Of a stretch of 64,000 nucleotides of DNA, positions 35,140 to 43,098 are shown in pieces. The DNA is from Streptomyces stelliscabiei (lineage in GTDB: Bacteria > Actinomycetota > Actinomycetes > Streptomycetales > Streptomycetaceae). The notes beneath the pieces are model-generated. The model saw only the letters and a program-made list of their open reading frames with translations. It was not told the DNA's origin and ran no database searches. The stretch's first letter is position 1, and each line of letters starts with the position of its first letter. The stretch covers positions 9,176,001-9,240,000 of the forward strand of contig NZ_JADBGF010000001.1 of assembly GCF_014873495.1 (NCBI RefSeq), written 5' to 3'. Both the position numbers and the translations under genes were made by a program.

Positions 35140-35250
35140 CTGGGGCGACAAGGACGACGGCGAGAAGGAAGTCCGGTGCAAGCCCGGCACGGTCGCGCCA
35201 CTGTGTGCCACCCCGCCAGCCAGGCGAGGGTGGTGAGTCAGACCCAACGC
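35140..35250 (+). promoter_or_regulatory. Cobalamin (AdoCbl) riboswitch
   Basis: The leader of cbtB contains GGAAGTCCGGTGCAAGCC, then GGCACGGTCGCGCCACTGTG (the B12 box with its conserved GCC-ACTGTG core) and, 20-30 bases later, GAGTCAGACCC corresponding to the AGTCAG end of the cobalamin riboswitch. The cbtB start follows 60 bp downstream. High cobalamin should switch off cbtBA expression, most likely at translation initiation. Confidence 0.88.
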
Positions 35251-35305
35251 TGTCGTCGAGTGCTCCACACGATGCGGGACGCGTAGTTCCCGAGGAGGTC
35301 TCGCC

Positions 35306-35524
35306 ATGGCGCAGTCCACTGCCGCCCCCACCCCCACCACCCAGACCCTCACGCCGCTTCCGCTGCGGGCGATCGCCCCCTGGGCCGTCTTCTTCGGCGT
35401 TCTGATGCTGGTCCTGCTGTACTTCGTCGGCGCCGAGCAGGGCGCTACGGCCGTGGTCTCCGGTGAGGGAGTGCACGAGTGGGTGCACGACGCCCGCCAC
35501 CTCCTCGGCTTCCCCTGCCACTGA
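35306..35524 (+). CDS. cbtB: CbtB, cobalt transporter small subunit
   Basis: 72 residues, ATG behind GAGGAGG. One membrane helix (PWAVFFGVLMLVLLYFVGAEQ) and a His-rich C-terminus HEWVHDARHLLGFPCH, the signature of CbtB, thought to bind Co2+. It is a cobalt permease component together with CbtA encoded 14 bp downstream. Expression is under the cobalamin riboswitch. Confidence 0.93.
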   Translation: MAQSTAAPTPTTQTLTPLPLRAIAPWAVFFGVLMLVLLYFVGAEQGATAVVSGEGVHEWVHDARHLLGFPCH

Positions 35525-35538
35525 CGGAGTCCTCCATC

Positions 35539-36285
35539 ATGAACTCCGTCACCGTACGCACCTTGTTGGTGCGCGGCATGCTCGCCGGCCTCGCCGCCGG
35601 CGTGCTCGCCTTCGTCTTCGCCTTCCTGATCGGGGAAGGCCCGGTGGACGCGGCCATCGCGTTCGAACAGGCCAACTCCCATGAACACGGCGGCGAGGAA
35701 CTCGTCAGCCGCACCCTGCAGTCAACCGCCGGTCTCGCCACCGGCGTCCTCGTCTTCGGCGTCGCCATCGGCGGCATCGCGGCACTCGCGTTCTGCTTCG
35801 CACTGGGCCGCATCGGCCGGTTCGGCGCCCGGGCGACGGCGGCACTCACCGCACTCGCCGGGTTCCTGCTCGTCTACCTGGTACCGATCCTGAAGTACCC
35901 GGCCAATCCGCCCGCCGTCGGCAACCCGGACACCATCGGCAAGCGCACCCTCCTGTTCGTGCTGATGATCGCGCTGAGTGTGCTGCTGGGCATAGCGGCG
36001 GTCCTCCTGGGCCGCAGGCTCGCCCCGGCGTGGGGCAACTGGAACGCCTCCATCACGGCCGGCGTCGCCTTCGTCGCGGTCATGGCGGTCGCGATGGCCG
36101 TCCTGCCGCACGGGGACAACACCCCGAAGGGCTTCCCGGCGACCGACCTGTGGGAGTTCCGTCTGGCCTCGATCGGCATCCAGGCCGTGCTGTGGGCCGG
36201 CTTCGGGCTGCTGTTCGGCTTCCTGGCCGAACGCGTCCTCGAGCCGCAGCCGGTCCGCGGCAAGCTCTCCGCGTCGGCCGCCTGA
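35539..36285 (+). CDS. cbtA: CbtA, cobalt transporter integral membrane subunit
   Basis: 248 residues with about five to six membrane helices. The first loop carries EQANSHEHGGEELVSR, and YLVPILKYPANPPAVGNPDTI is the family signature. The final helices end in WAGFGLLFGFLAERVLEP. CbtA is predicted to import Co2+ for B12 synthesis and is the second gene of the riboswitch-controlled pair. The ATG at 35539 follows GGAG. Confidence 0.93.
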   Translation: MNSVTVRTLLVRGMLAGLAAGVLAFVFAFLIGEGPVDAAIAFEQANSHEHGGEELVSRTLQSTAGLATGVLVFGVAIGGIAALAFCFALGRIGRFGARATAALTALAGFLLVYLVPILKYPANPPAVGNPDTIGKRTLLFVLMIALSVLLGIAAVLLGRRLAPAWGNWNASITAGVAFVAVMAVAMAVLPHGDNTPKGFPATDLWEFRLASIGIQAVLWAGFGLLFGFLAERVLEPQPVRGKLSASAA

Positions 36286-36447
36286 CCAGGAAACCCTACG
36301 GCGGGGCCATCGGGGGCGCGCCCGGTGGCAACCGCCGTAGCTGTGTGCGTGCGGGTGCGAGTAGTTGCGGTACAGAAAGTGCCGCTGAGGTTGATCTTGC
36401 TGGAGCGTGCCCGGGTCGGGGGTGAGCTGGAAAGGCCCGCAGGTTCT

Positions 36448-36732
36448 TCAGGTCGTGTGCCAGGGCGCATCCGACCTGGTGGCCCGGGCGTTTAGGGCGA
36501 GGCGGAGGGCGTACGCCGGTCGTTCGCCGGGGACGGGGCCGAGGTAGTGGTGTCCGGTCATGTGGCACCAGGCGGACAGGTCGAGTGGGGCGGCCGGGTC
36601 GGTGGCGATGACGTGGACGAGCGTGCCGGCCTCGGCGCCCTGGACGGCTGCGCGGAGGTGGAGCAGGGCGACGCACAGCAGGCCGGTGCCGTCCACCGTG
36701 ATGGCCGGATCGGGTATGGGGGCGGTCTTCAT
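36448..36732 (-). CDS. TusA-family sulfurtransferase-like protein without CPxP
   Basis: 94 residues. VDGTGLLCVALLHLRAAVQG corresponds to the TusA/SirA start, but the CPxP motif reads CVALL, keeping the Cys and losing both prolines. VIATDPAAPLDLSAWCHMTGHHYLG is the typical beta-alpha core with a second Cys. Its start overlaps the stop of the truncated methyltransferase (ATGA, 36729-36732), so they formerly made an operon. It is perhaps still expressed, but the promoter was probably lost with the upstream gene. Confidence 0.78.
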   Translation of the reverse strand: MKTAPIPDPAITVDGTGLLCVALLHLRAAVQGAEAGTLVHVIATDPAAPLDLSAWCHMTGHHYLGPVPGERPAYALRLALNARATRSDAPWHTT

Positions 36733-36881
36733 CGCGGCAGGGTCTGCGTGACGCGCCAGAGGCGGCGGGGCAGTTCCCCTTCTTCGAAGGCATGGACCTC
36801 GTCGAGGGTCCAGCCGTCGGCGAGGGTGTCGACCAGGTGTCGGGGGAAGAAGTGCACGGCGAAGCCGCCGTGTTCGTACGA
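36729..36881 (-). pseudogene. Class I SAM methyltransferase, C-terminal remnant
   Basis: About 50 codons, from YEHGGFAVHFFPRHLVDTL to DGWTLDEVHAFEEGELPRRLW and the end at 36729. These are the last residues of a class I methyltransferase; the SAM-binding part is missing. The sequence is cut near 36880, where the 5'-truncated DUF6879 gene on the other strand begins. One deletion seems to have removed both N-termini and the promoters between them. Confidence 0.68.
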
Positions 36882-37270
36882 GCGCCGACTACTCCTACAT
36901 GGAACCCTGGACACGGCTCATCAGGCGTGTCACGGGTGAAGGGAAAACCGTCCGACGCGTCCGCGTCGTCACAGAGCCGCACACCCCCTACATCCAGTGG
37001 GAGCACACCACCACCGCCCTGGACGAGGAGGCCGGCGAGGAGATCCGCTGGCTGCCCCGGCACCGCCTGCCGGAGAGCATCACCTTCCCCGTGGGAGGCA
37101 ACGACTGGTGGCTGTACGACGACCGCCTGCTCGCCGTGGGCCACTTCGGCCCCGACGGCAGGGTGCTCGGGTCGGAACTGATCGAGGACCCGGACACCGT
37201 GGCCGAGTGCGTACGCCTACGGGACCTGCTGTGGTCCGCCGCCATCCCGCACCCCGAGTACAAGCCCTGA
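36881..37270 (+). pseudogene. DUF6879 family protein, N-terminally truncated
   Basis: SADYSYMEPWTRLIRRVTGE through VTEPHTPYIQWEHTTTALDE, RWLPRHRLPESI and GGNDWWLYDDRLLAVGHFGPDG to IPHPEYKP is the C-terminal two thirds of DUF6879, a family of about 170 residues found with DUF5753/XRE regulators. The first 50-60 residues are missing and the frame runs open into the methyltransferase fragment. An internal ATG at 36899 could start a 123-residue product, without a ribosome site. Confidence 0.7.
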
Positions 37271-38132
37271 CCGACCCAAGAGCACCCAAGTAGAAGAGGC
37301 ACTGCAAGCGCTCGGTGCCCGGCTGCGCGGCTTCCGCAAGGACGCCGGATTCGCCAGCGGCCGGGCATTCGCGCGCGCCACCTCGTGGCAGGAGTCGAAG
37401 GTCTCCCGCATCGAGAACGGCAAGCAGCGCCCCAGCGAGGACGACATCCGCGTCTGGTGCGAGACGACCGGCCAGGGCGATCAACTGGGCGACCTGGTCG
37501 CGATCGTCCGCCATGTCGACGAACTGTGGCTCGAATGGCGTCGGCAACTCCAGACCGGCGTCGAGAAACGACAGCGCCAAGCCATCCCGGTGTATGCCAA
37601 GACCAAGGTCTTCCGCATCTGGCACCCCACACTCATCTGGGGAACCCTCCAGACCGCGGACTACGCAGCCGAGGTCTTCCAACAGGGCGTCAGCTACTAC
37701 GAGATACCCAACGACATCGATGCGGCCGTGGCGAAGCGCCTCGAACGCCAGCAGTACCTGTACCAGGGTGAACGCATCTTCAACGTCCTCCTCGGCGAAC
37801 AGGCCCTCTACACCAACTTCGGCGGCCCAGAAGTGATGAAGGGACAGCTCGACCGCCTCCTGGCGGTGATGCGGCTTCCCCGCCTCAGCCTGGGCATCGT
37901 CCCCAAGTCCGCCCCGACCCTCATCTGGCCGGGCAACGCGTTCTCGATGTTCGACAGCCGACTCGTCCTCGTCGAGACCTACTCGGCGGAGTTCTCCGTC
38001 TCCCAGCCCCGAGAAATCGAGCTGTACACCAAGGCGTTCGCCCTCCTGAAGCAGTCAGCGGTCTACGGCACCGCCGTCCGAGAACTCATCTCCACGGCGA
38101 TCCAGCACTACGACCAGATCCCGAACGACTAG
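37269..38132 (+). pseudogene. XRE/DUF5753 helix-turn-helix regulator with lost start codon
   Basis: Frame 37269-38132 reads KSTQVEEALQALGARLRGFR, a helix-turn-helix with FARATSWQESKVSRIENGKQRP, then the DUF5753 domain from YAKTKVFRIWHPTLIWGTLQ to YTKAFALLKQSAVYGTAV. There is no ATG, GTG or TTG between the upstream open frame and a GTG at 37590, which would omit the DNA-binding domain. At the expected GTGA overlap with the DUF6879 stop the sequence reads CTGACC in a different frame, suggesting a start-codon change plus a small deletion. Probably nonfunctional or started at CTG 37302. Confidence 0.68.
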
Positions 38133-38143
38133 GAGAGCGCACC

Positions 38144-38404
38144 GTGCAGCCGATGACCCCGAACTGGCGAACCAGCTCCTACACAGAAACGCAGAACTGC
38201 GTCGAAGTAGCAGACAACGACCCGACCACAGTGATGATCCGGGACACCAAGACACGCGGCCGGGGAATGATCGAAGTGCAACGGGCCACGTGGACGGCTT
38301 TCGTGGAGCACACCACCCGGGCGCACGCCGCTTCAGCGAGACGCTTCACGGATTGCCGCCTCGACGGAGATCGCCACGGGCCTCGAACCGGAACGCGGAG
38401 CTGA
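38144..38404 (+). CDS. DUF397 protein with aberrant C-terminus
   Basis: 86 residues from a GTG behind GGAG. NWRTSSYTETQNCVEVADN, VMIRDTKTRGRG and VQRATWTAFVEHT form a complete DUF397 domain (about 60 residues), normally paired with a DUF5753 regulator as here (gap 11 bp). Beyond HTTR the sequence (AHAASARRFTDCR and so on) is unlike the family, so the natural stop was lost and the reading frame runs into IS-adjacent DNA. Confidence 0.78.
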   Translation: MQPMTPNWRTSSYTETQNCVEVADNDPTTVMIRDTKTRGRGMIEVQRATWTAFVEHTTRAHAASARRFTDCRLDGDRHGPRTGTRS

Positions 38405-38491
38405 TTCGCCCACGGCAGACGAGAATGAGCCCCAAGAGACTGGAACCTGCTCCGGGATCATGTCAACTTACAACATCCCGCAAAACACCAG

Positions 38492-39045
38492 TCAGTGGAG
38501 GGACGGGCTCTCGTCAGCAGGGAGGCCGACCGTGACGGCAGCCAGCCAGTGTCTCACTGGACCGGGATCTTGGACGTGGTCCGGCTGGGGCCCGCCGACC
38601 ACGCGACCGCGGTCACCGCCGCCCAGCTGAGGGCCGTGGCGGAACGGTTCGTCGCGGTCGGCCAGTGGCAGCCCGGGGCGCCGGACATCACGATCGTCAT
38701 GGACGCCGGCTACGACGTCACCCGCCTGGCCTGGATGCTGCGGAATCTTCCCGTCGAGTCGGTCGGCCGGATCCGCGGAGACCGGGTGATGCGTCTGCCG
38801 AAGCCGCCCCGCGTCTACGACCCCAAAGGCGGGCGCCCACCCAAGCACGGGCCGGAGTTCCGCTTCACCAAGCCCGAGACGTGGCGCGCCCCCTCCGTGA
38901 CCACGGCTACCGGCACCACCAACTACGGCAAGGCCGAAGCCCAGGCGAGGGACCGGGTCCACCCAAGGCTGACCCGCCGCTCGGCCTGGCTGGAGCACGA
39001 CGGTGAACTCCCCATCGTCGAGGGCACCTTGGTCGGCCTCACAGT
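38492..39045 (+). mobile_element. DDE transposase fragment (actinobacterial IS701-like/NF041680-like)
   Basis: About 180 codons: VAERFVAVGQWQPGAPDITI, VMDAGYDVTRLAWMLRNLPV with the DDE aspartate, RIRGDRVMRLPKPPRVYDP, GGRPPKHGPEFRF and SAWLEHDGELPIVEGTL. The start and the C-terminal catalytic Glu region are missing. At 39045 it joins a piece of a Ku gene in frame-shifted register. It is a dead relic. Confidence 0.7.
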
Positions 39046-39288
39046 CAGATCCTCGGCTTCGTGCCGTACGAGTCGATCGACCCGGTCCGGATCGGCGTCG
39101 GCTACTTCCTGGAGGCCGACGGCAAGGTCGCCGAGAAGCCGTACGTCCTACTGCGCCGGGCACTGGAGCGCAGCGGCAAGGCGGGCGTGGCCAAGTTCGC
39201 CTGGCACGGCCGGGAGCGGCTGGGGCTGCTGCGTACGGGCGGAGACCACTTGTTCCTTACGCGCGGTATTCCCTGTGTCCAAGGGTGA
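39046..39288 (+). pseudogene. Ku DNA-end-binding protein fragment
   Basis: QILGFVPYESIDPVRIGVGY, FLEADGKVAEKPYVLLRRAL and RSGKAGVAKFAWHGRERLGLL match the middle of the bacterial Ku domain. About 75 of roughly 270-300 residues remain; the N-terminal barrel start and the C-terminal LigD-binding tail are absent. It is joined to a transposase fragment at its 5' end. It cannot support NHEJ. Confidence 0.78.
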
Positions 39289-39309
39289 CGAGAGGATCGG
39301 GTGGTTGCC

Positions 39310-39945
39310 TCATGGGGTGTGTTGTTGGTTGTCGTGTAGCAGGTGGTTGAGTGTTTCCGGGTTGAGCAGGAGTCCGCCGAGGACGAATGCGGCTCCTGCC
39401 GAGGCGAGTTCGTCGGGGTCGTCGCCGGTGTGTCCGGCGGCGTAGTCGATGTGGGAGAGGGTGACTCCGGCAACCATGGCCTGGCCGAGAGCGGGGCTGA
39501 TGGGGCGGAACTCTCCGTTGCGGATTCCTTGTTCGATGATGCTGCGCAGGGCGGTGTAGAGGGCTTCGAGCTTGGCGTTCCAGGGGGCCAGGTCAGGGTC
39601 CTGGAGTACGTCGTGGGCGTAGATCCCGGACAGCGCGAAGGGCAGCCGGTGCAGGGTGGTGAGGTCCCAGAGGACGTAGTCGTACAGCCTCCGCGCCACC
39701 GGGCCCGGCGCGCTCGCCGCGTGCTGGGCCCGGGCGAGGGAGTCGTCGAGGCTGATCGCCAGCAGCTCTTCCAGGATGGCCTGCTTGTTCGGGAAGTGGT
39801 GGAACAGGGAGGGCTGCTTGACGCCCACCGCCTCGGCGATCTGGCGGGTGGAGGTGCCGCGGTAGCCGTGGCGGCGGAACAACGACGCGGCCTCCGCGAG
39901 GATGCGTCGGCGCGTGCTGTTGGTGATCTTGTCGGTGCGCGGCAT
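39310..39945 (-). CDS. TetR family regulator of the nitrilase/permease operon
   Basis: 211 residues from ATG 39945, 4 bp after the nitrilase stop. The helix-turn-helix is ILAEAASLFRRHGYRGTSTRQIAEAVGVKQPSLFHHFPNKQAI (about residues 14-56), followed by an all-helical ligand domain ending with AAFVLGGLLL. It is the last gene of the operon and is expected to bind the 24-bp palindrome at 42741-42764 upstream of the permease, giving negative autoregulation relieved by the transported or hydrolysed compound. Confidence 0.9.
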   Translation of the reverse strand: MPRTDKITNSTRRRILAEAASLFRRHGYRGTSTRQIAEAVGVKQPSLFHHFPNKQAILEELLAISLDDSLARAQHAASAPGPVARRLYDYVLWDLTTLHRLPFALSGIYAHDVLQDPDLAPWNAKLEALYTALRSIIEQGIRNGEFRPISPALGQAMVAGVTLSHIDYAAGHTGDDPDELASAGAAFVLGGLLLNPETLNHLLHDNQQHTP

Positions 39946-39949
39946 CCAG

Positions 39950-40870
39950 TCAGCGTAGCCCGGTGTCCTGGACCGACCACCGGAGCAGGTCGGGCCGGTC
40001 GTAGTGGCCGGTGACATCGAGGTCGTGCTTGTAGGCGACGGTGTCGCTGAGGTCGATGTCCGCCACGATCATGGCCGGGCCGAGCACCGGCTCGGTGCGC
40101 CATTCACCGTCCGGACCCACCACTCCTGAGCCGCCGGGGAAGAACGCCTCGCTGTCGGCGTCCGCGCCGACCCCGCGGGCGTACGCTTCCCTGATCTCTT
40201 CCGGTACGTCGGTCACCGGCAGCCAGGTCGCGGCACTGACCACGAAACAGCGGCCCTCGAAGGCGTACGAGCGGGATGCCAGCCGGTGGGCCTCGGGCAT
40301 GTCGGGCCACAGGGCCACATGGATCTGCTCGTCACTGTGATGCAGCGCGTGGCGGGCGATGGGGTGCCAGTGTTCCCAGCAGACCAGACTGCCGACCCGG
40401 CCGGCCGAGGTGTCGTACGCGCGTAGGCCGTGGGCGTCGCCCGGGGTCCATACCAGGCGTTCGGTGTGAGTGGGGAGCAGTTTGCGGTGCACGCCCAGGA
40501 GTTCGCCGTCGGCACCGATGGTGGCGGCGCTGTTGTACAGGGTGGCCGAGTGAGGTCTGGCGCGTTCGTTGAAGCCGATGACCACGTTGATGCCGTGGGT
40601 GGCCGCGGCCTGGCGCAGGGCACGCATGTGGTCGCCGTCGGCGGTGGCACTGGCCGTGACCAGCCGCTGGAACCAGTGGCGGGCCTCGGCGTCGTTCCAG
40701 CCCGCGAGCCCGAACACCCAGGCCGGGTAGCCGCCGAGCCAGGTTTCCGGGAAGACGGCCAGGTCCGCGTCGAGTGCCGCTGCTTCGGCGATGTGCCGTA
40801 CGGCTGCCTCGGTGCCGGCGTCGAGGTCCAGAAGGTGCGGGGGCTGCTGGACGACACAGATACGAGTCAT
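39950..40870 (-). CDS. Nitrilase/carbon-nitrogen hydrolase
   Basis: 306 residues, ATG behind AAGGAG. The Glu-Lys-Cys triad is visible: Glu42 in AVFPETWLGGYPAW, Lys130 in LGVHRKLLPTHTE and Cys164 in GSLVCWEHWHP. The GYPAW and CWEHWHP forms are those of true nitrilases (branch 1) rather than amidases, so it probably converts a nitrile to an acid and ammonia. Its operon also encodes an APC permease and a TetR regulator, suggesting uptake and hydrolysis of one nitrile or amide compound. Confidence 0.88.
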   Translation of the reverse strand: MTRICVVQQPPHLLDLDAGTEAAVRHIAEAAALDADLAVFPETWLGGYPAWVFGLAGWNDAEARHWFQRLVTASATADGDHMRALRQAAATHGINVVIGFNERARPHSATLYNSAATIGADGELLGVHRKLLPTHTERLVWTPGDAHGLRAYDTSAGRVGSLVCWEHWHPIARHALHHSDEQIHVALWPDMPEAHRLASRSYAFEGRCFVVSAATWLPVTDVPEEIREAYARGVGADADSEAFFPGGSGVVGPDGEWRTEPVLGPAMIVADIDLSDTVAYKHDLDVTGHYDRPDLLRWSVQDTGLR

Positions 40871-40883
40871 GGGAAGTGGCTCC

Positions 40884-41270
40884 TTACCAGCCGGCGATGG
40901 CGCGCACCGCTACCCAGGTCCAGGCGGCGGCGAAAGCGGTGAGACAACTGAGGTCGAGGTGGGAGACCCAGCGGTTGCGCTGGGGGAAGTCCGGCCACCA
41001 GGCGAGCGCGCCGGTGGAGAGCGCGGTGTAGTAGCCGGACACCAACAGCGCGGTGGAGGTGACGGGGCCGGCGGTGATCAGCGCGTCGGCGGCTATGAGC
41101 ACGGCGCCGATGATCAGGGCGTCGACATGGCCCTGCCGCAGTCGCGGCCACTCCTTGATGCGGGCCCAGCCCTTGGGCTTGCCGAGCGAGACATACAGGA
41201 GGAGCCCCGACCAACCGCCGATGACGAGCAGGATCAGGCCGCCTGCGCCGAGGATGCCGATGTCTTTCAC
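40884..41270 (-). CDS. Small four-helix membrane protein
   Basis: 128 residues from a GTG that overlaps the permease stop (GTGA, 41267-41270). Four hydrophobic segments (IGILGAGGLILLVIGGWSGLLL, ALIIGAVLIAADALITAG, a segment near STALLVSGYYTAL, and CLTAFAAAWTWVAV) with RLRQGHVDA between the first two. No confident family was recognised; the RQGHVD loop is faintly reminiscent of hydroxylaminobenzene-mutase-like proteins. Tight coupling to the permease and nitrilase implies a common pathway. Confidence 0.65.
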   Translation of the reverse strand: MKDIGILGAGGLILLVIGGWSGLLLYVSLGKPKGWARIKEWPRLRQGHVDALIIGAVLIAADALITAGPVTSTALLVSGYYTALSTGALAWWPDFPQRNRWVSHLDLSCLTAFAAAWTWVAVRAIAGW

Positions 41271-42733
41271 GACGTCTTTCCCGTCCCCGCGCCGAGGTGC
41301 GGGCGGGCGATCACCAGGTAGAGGCCGGCAAGGCCGGCGAGAGCCGCGAAGACCCAGACGACCGCCCAGACCTGCCAGACCGGTGCGCCGGGCGGGGCAA
41401 GGATGGTGCGGGGCCAGGCGATGTTGACGGTCTCGAACGCGAGCCAACAGAAGGCCAGCACGTTGACGACCATGCCCTTGCGGCCGAGCCGCAGGGTTCC
41501 GCCTGGCTGCCAGCGCCCGGTGAGCCGGGCGAACAGGGCCGCGGCGACCACGAGGAGGAAGGTGATGTACAGCCCGCCCGTGCCGAATGTGATCATGGTG
41601 CCGATCGCGCCGTCGTTCAGGCCGAGCGGAAGCCCGGCCGCGGCGGCCGCGCTGGTGACCGCCATCGCGACCAGCGGCACCCGGCCACGGCCGGTGACCG
41701 CGGCGAGTTTCTTCGACGCGGGCAACATGCCGTCCCGGGCCAGACCGAAGGTGACGCGGCCCAGATATGCCTGCATGGACACCAGGCAGGCGAGGAACGT
41801 CACCACGACGACGGCCAGGAACGGCTTCTGCGACCAGGAGCCGAACGAGCCGATGACCGTCGGTGTGACGGGGTCGACCACCTCACCGTGTACGACGGCC
41901 GCCAGATCCTTGGTGGCGAGCGTGACCGCGACGGCGACCAGCACGACCGCGCCGCCGACGACCGCGGTGGCCCTGACGATGGCGCGCGGTACGTTGGCGC
42001 TGGCGCCCTTGGTCTCCTCGGCGACCGAGGCACTGGAGTCGAAGCCGACGAACGCCCATCCGCAGACGGCGAGCGTGGCCAGCAGCGCCCCGCCGGTGGA
42101 ATTCCCCGAGGACGCCGGGGCCCCGAGCGTCTCGAACAGCACGGAGAAGTCGTGCACCCGGAAGAAGAGCAGCAGGGCAAGCCCGACGACGATGGAACCG
42201 ACGATCTCCGCCCCGAGGCCCGCGATCACGACGACACGCATGATCTTCACGCCTGACCCGTTGAGGGCCAGAGCGAGGACCAGCAGGCCGGCCGAGATGA
42301 GGCAGCGGGTCATTCCGTGCGGCTCGCTACCGGTGAAGAGCAGGCCCAGCCAGGGCGCCGCGAGATACGCCACCGTGGTGAGCGCGGCGGTCACCGCCGA
42401 GATGTAGACGATGCCGGTGAACCAGGCCGCACGCGGCCCGACCAGTCGCCGCACCCACTGGTACGGCCCGCCGGCCACCGGAAACTCCGAGGCCAGTTCC
42501 GCGTACACGACGGCCACGAGCAACTGTGCGACGAGGCTGGCGAGCAGCATCCACAGCCATGCGGGACCGCTCAGCACAGAGCCGAGCGAAAAGATCGCGT
42601 AGAGCCCGACGACGGGCGCGACGGTCGTCACGCCCACGGAGAAGGTGGACCAGATACCCAGTCCCCGACGCAACTGCTGCCGGTAACCGAGCTCCTCCAG
42701 TCGGGTGTCGTTCTGACCGTCTTGTCCTGTCAT
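41267..42733 (-). CDS. APC superfamily amino-acid/amine permease
   Basis: 488 residues, 12 membrane helices. FPVAGGPYQWVRRLVGPRAAWFTG is the conserved APC segment after helix 2, and GFDSSASVAEETKGASANVPRAI is the typical cytoplasmic loop. It resembles GABA/amine permeases. It heads the permease-small membrane protein-nitrilase-tetR operon; its ribosome site (GGGAG) lies in the right arm of the operator palindrome, so repressor binding overlaps both transcription start and the leader. Confidence 0.92.
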   Translation of the reverse strand: MTGQDGQNDTRLEELGYRQQLRRGLGIWSTFSVGVTTVAPVVGLYAIFSLGSVLSGPAWLWMLLASLVAQLLVAVVYAELASEFPVAGGPYQWVRRLVGPRAAWFTGIVYISAVTAALTTVAYLAAPWLGLLFTGSEPHGMTRCLISAGLLVLALALNGSGVKIMRVVVIAGLGAEIVGSIVVGLALLLFFRVHDFSVLFETLGAPASSGNSTGGALLATLAVCGWAFVGFDSSASVAEETKGASANVPRAIVRATAVVGGAVVLVAVAVTLATKDLAAVVHGEVVDPVTPTVIGSFGSWSQKPFLAVVVVTFLACLVSMQAYLGRVTFGLARDGMLPASKKLAAVTGRGRVPLVAMAVTSAAAAAGLPLGLNDGAIGTMITFGTGGLYITFLLVVAAALFARLTGRWQPGGTLRLGRKGMVVNVLAFCWLAFETVNIAWPRTILAPPGAPVWQVWAVVWVFAALAGLAGLYLVIARPHLGAGTGKTS

Positions 42734-42740
42734 TGGCTAA

Positions 42741-42764
42741 TCTCCCTATCGATCGATAGGGAGA
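42741..42764. promoter_or_regulatory. 24-bp perfect palindrome: TetR operator
   Basis: TCTCCCTATCGA followed directly by its exact reverse complement. It starts 8 bp from the permease ATG and abuts the -10 element, so the transcription start falls near its centre. It is the natural target for the TetR protein encoded at the end of the operon. Confidence 0.85.
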
Positions 42765-42792
42765 CTATGGGGGCGACAGGTCACCTTGTCAA
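42764..42792 (-). promoter_or_regulatory. Near-consensus housekeeping promoter of the nitrilase operon
   Basis: On the minus strand TTGACA (42792-42787) and CATAGT (42769-42764) are separated by 17 bp. This is a near-perfect sigma-70/HrdB-type promoter reading into the palindrome and the permease gene. Such a strong promoter requires tight repression, which the operator provides. Confidence 0.78.
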
Positions 42793-42891
42793 CGGCCCTG
42801 CTCCGCGCTCCCCGACGGCGCCGCCGGAGCCCCGGCCAGAAACGGGGAAACAGAGCACCGACAGGCACTGTCACGTCGGCTGACCGGTGGG

Positions 42892-43098
42892 ATGATCTCC
42901 TGGTTGATCAGGCTGGGAGGGGCGTCCTTGGGGAGCGCGTCGCTGTCGTACGAGGGTCACCGGTACCCGGTCGAGGTCATCTCCCACTGCGTGTGGCTGT
43001 ACCACCGCTTCCCGCTGTCCTTCCGCGAGGTCGAGGAACCCATGCTCGAGCGCGGCGTGACCGTCTCCTACGAGACACGGTGCGCCGCTGGTGCGCCA
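42892..43098 (+). mobile_element. IS6-family transposase N-terminal fragment
   Basis: SASLSYEGHRYPVEVISHCV, WLYHRFPLSFREVEEPMLER and GVTVSYET, then in a shifted frame VRRWCAK, reproduce the first 65-70 residues of IS6/IS26-type transposases. A 2-bp insertion near 43078 breaks the frame and the DDE part is replaced by a pirin tail. It is a dead fragment. Confidence 0.78.

Noticed and set aside
39046..39288. Functional small Ku-like protein
   Set aside because: Only the middle of the Ku fold remains and it has no credible start; treated as a fragment.
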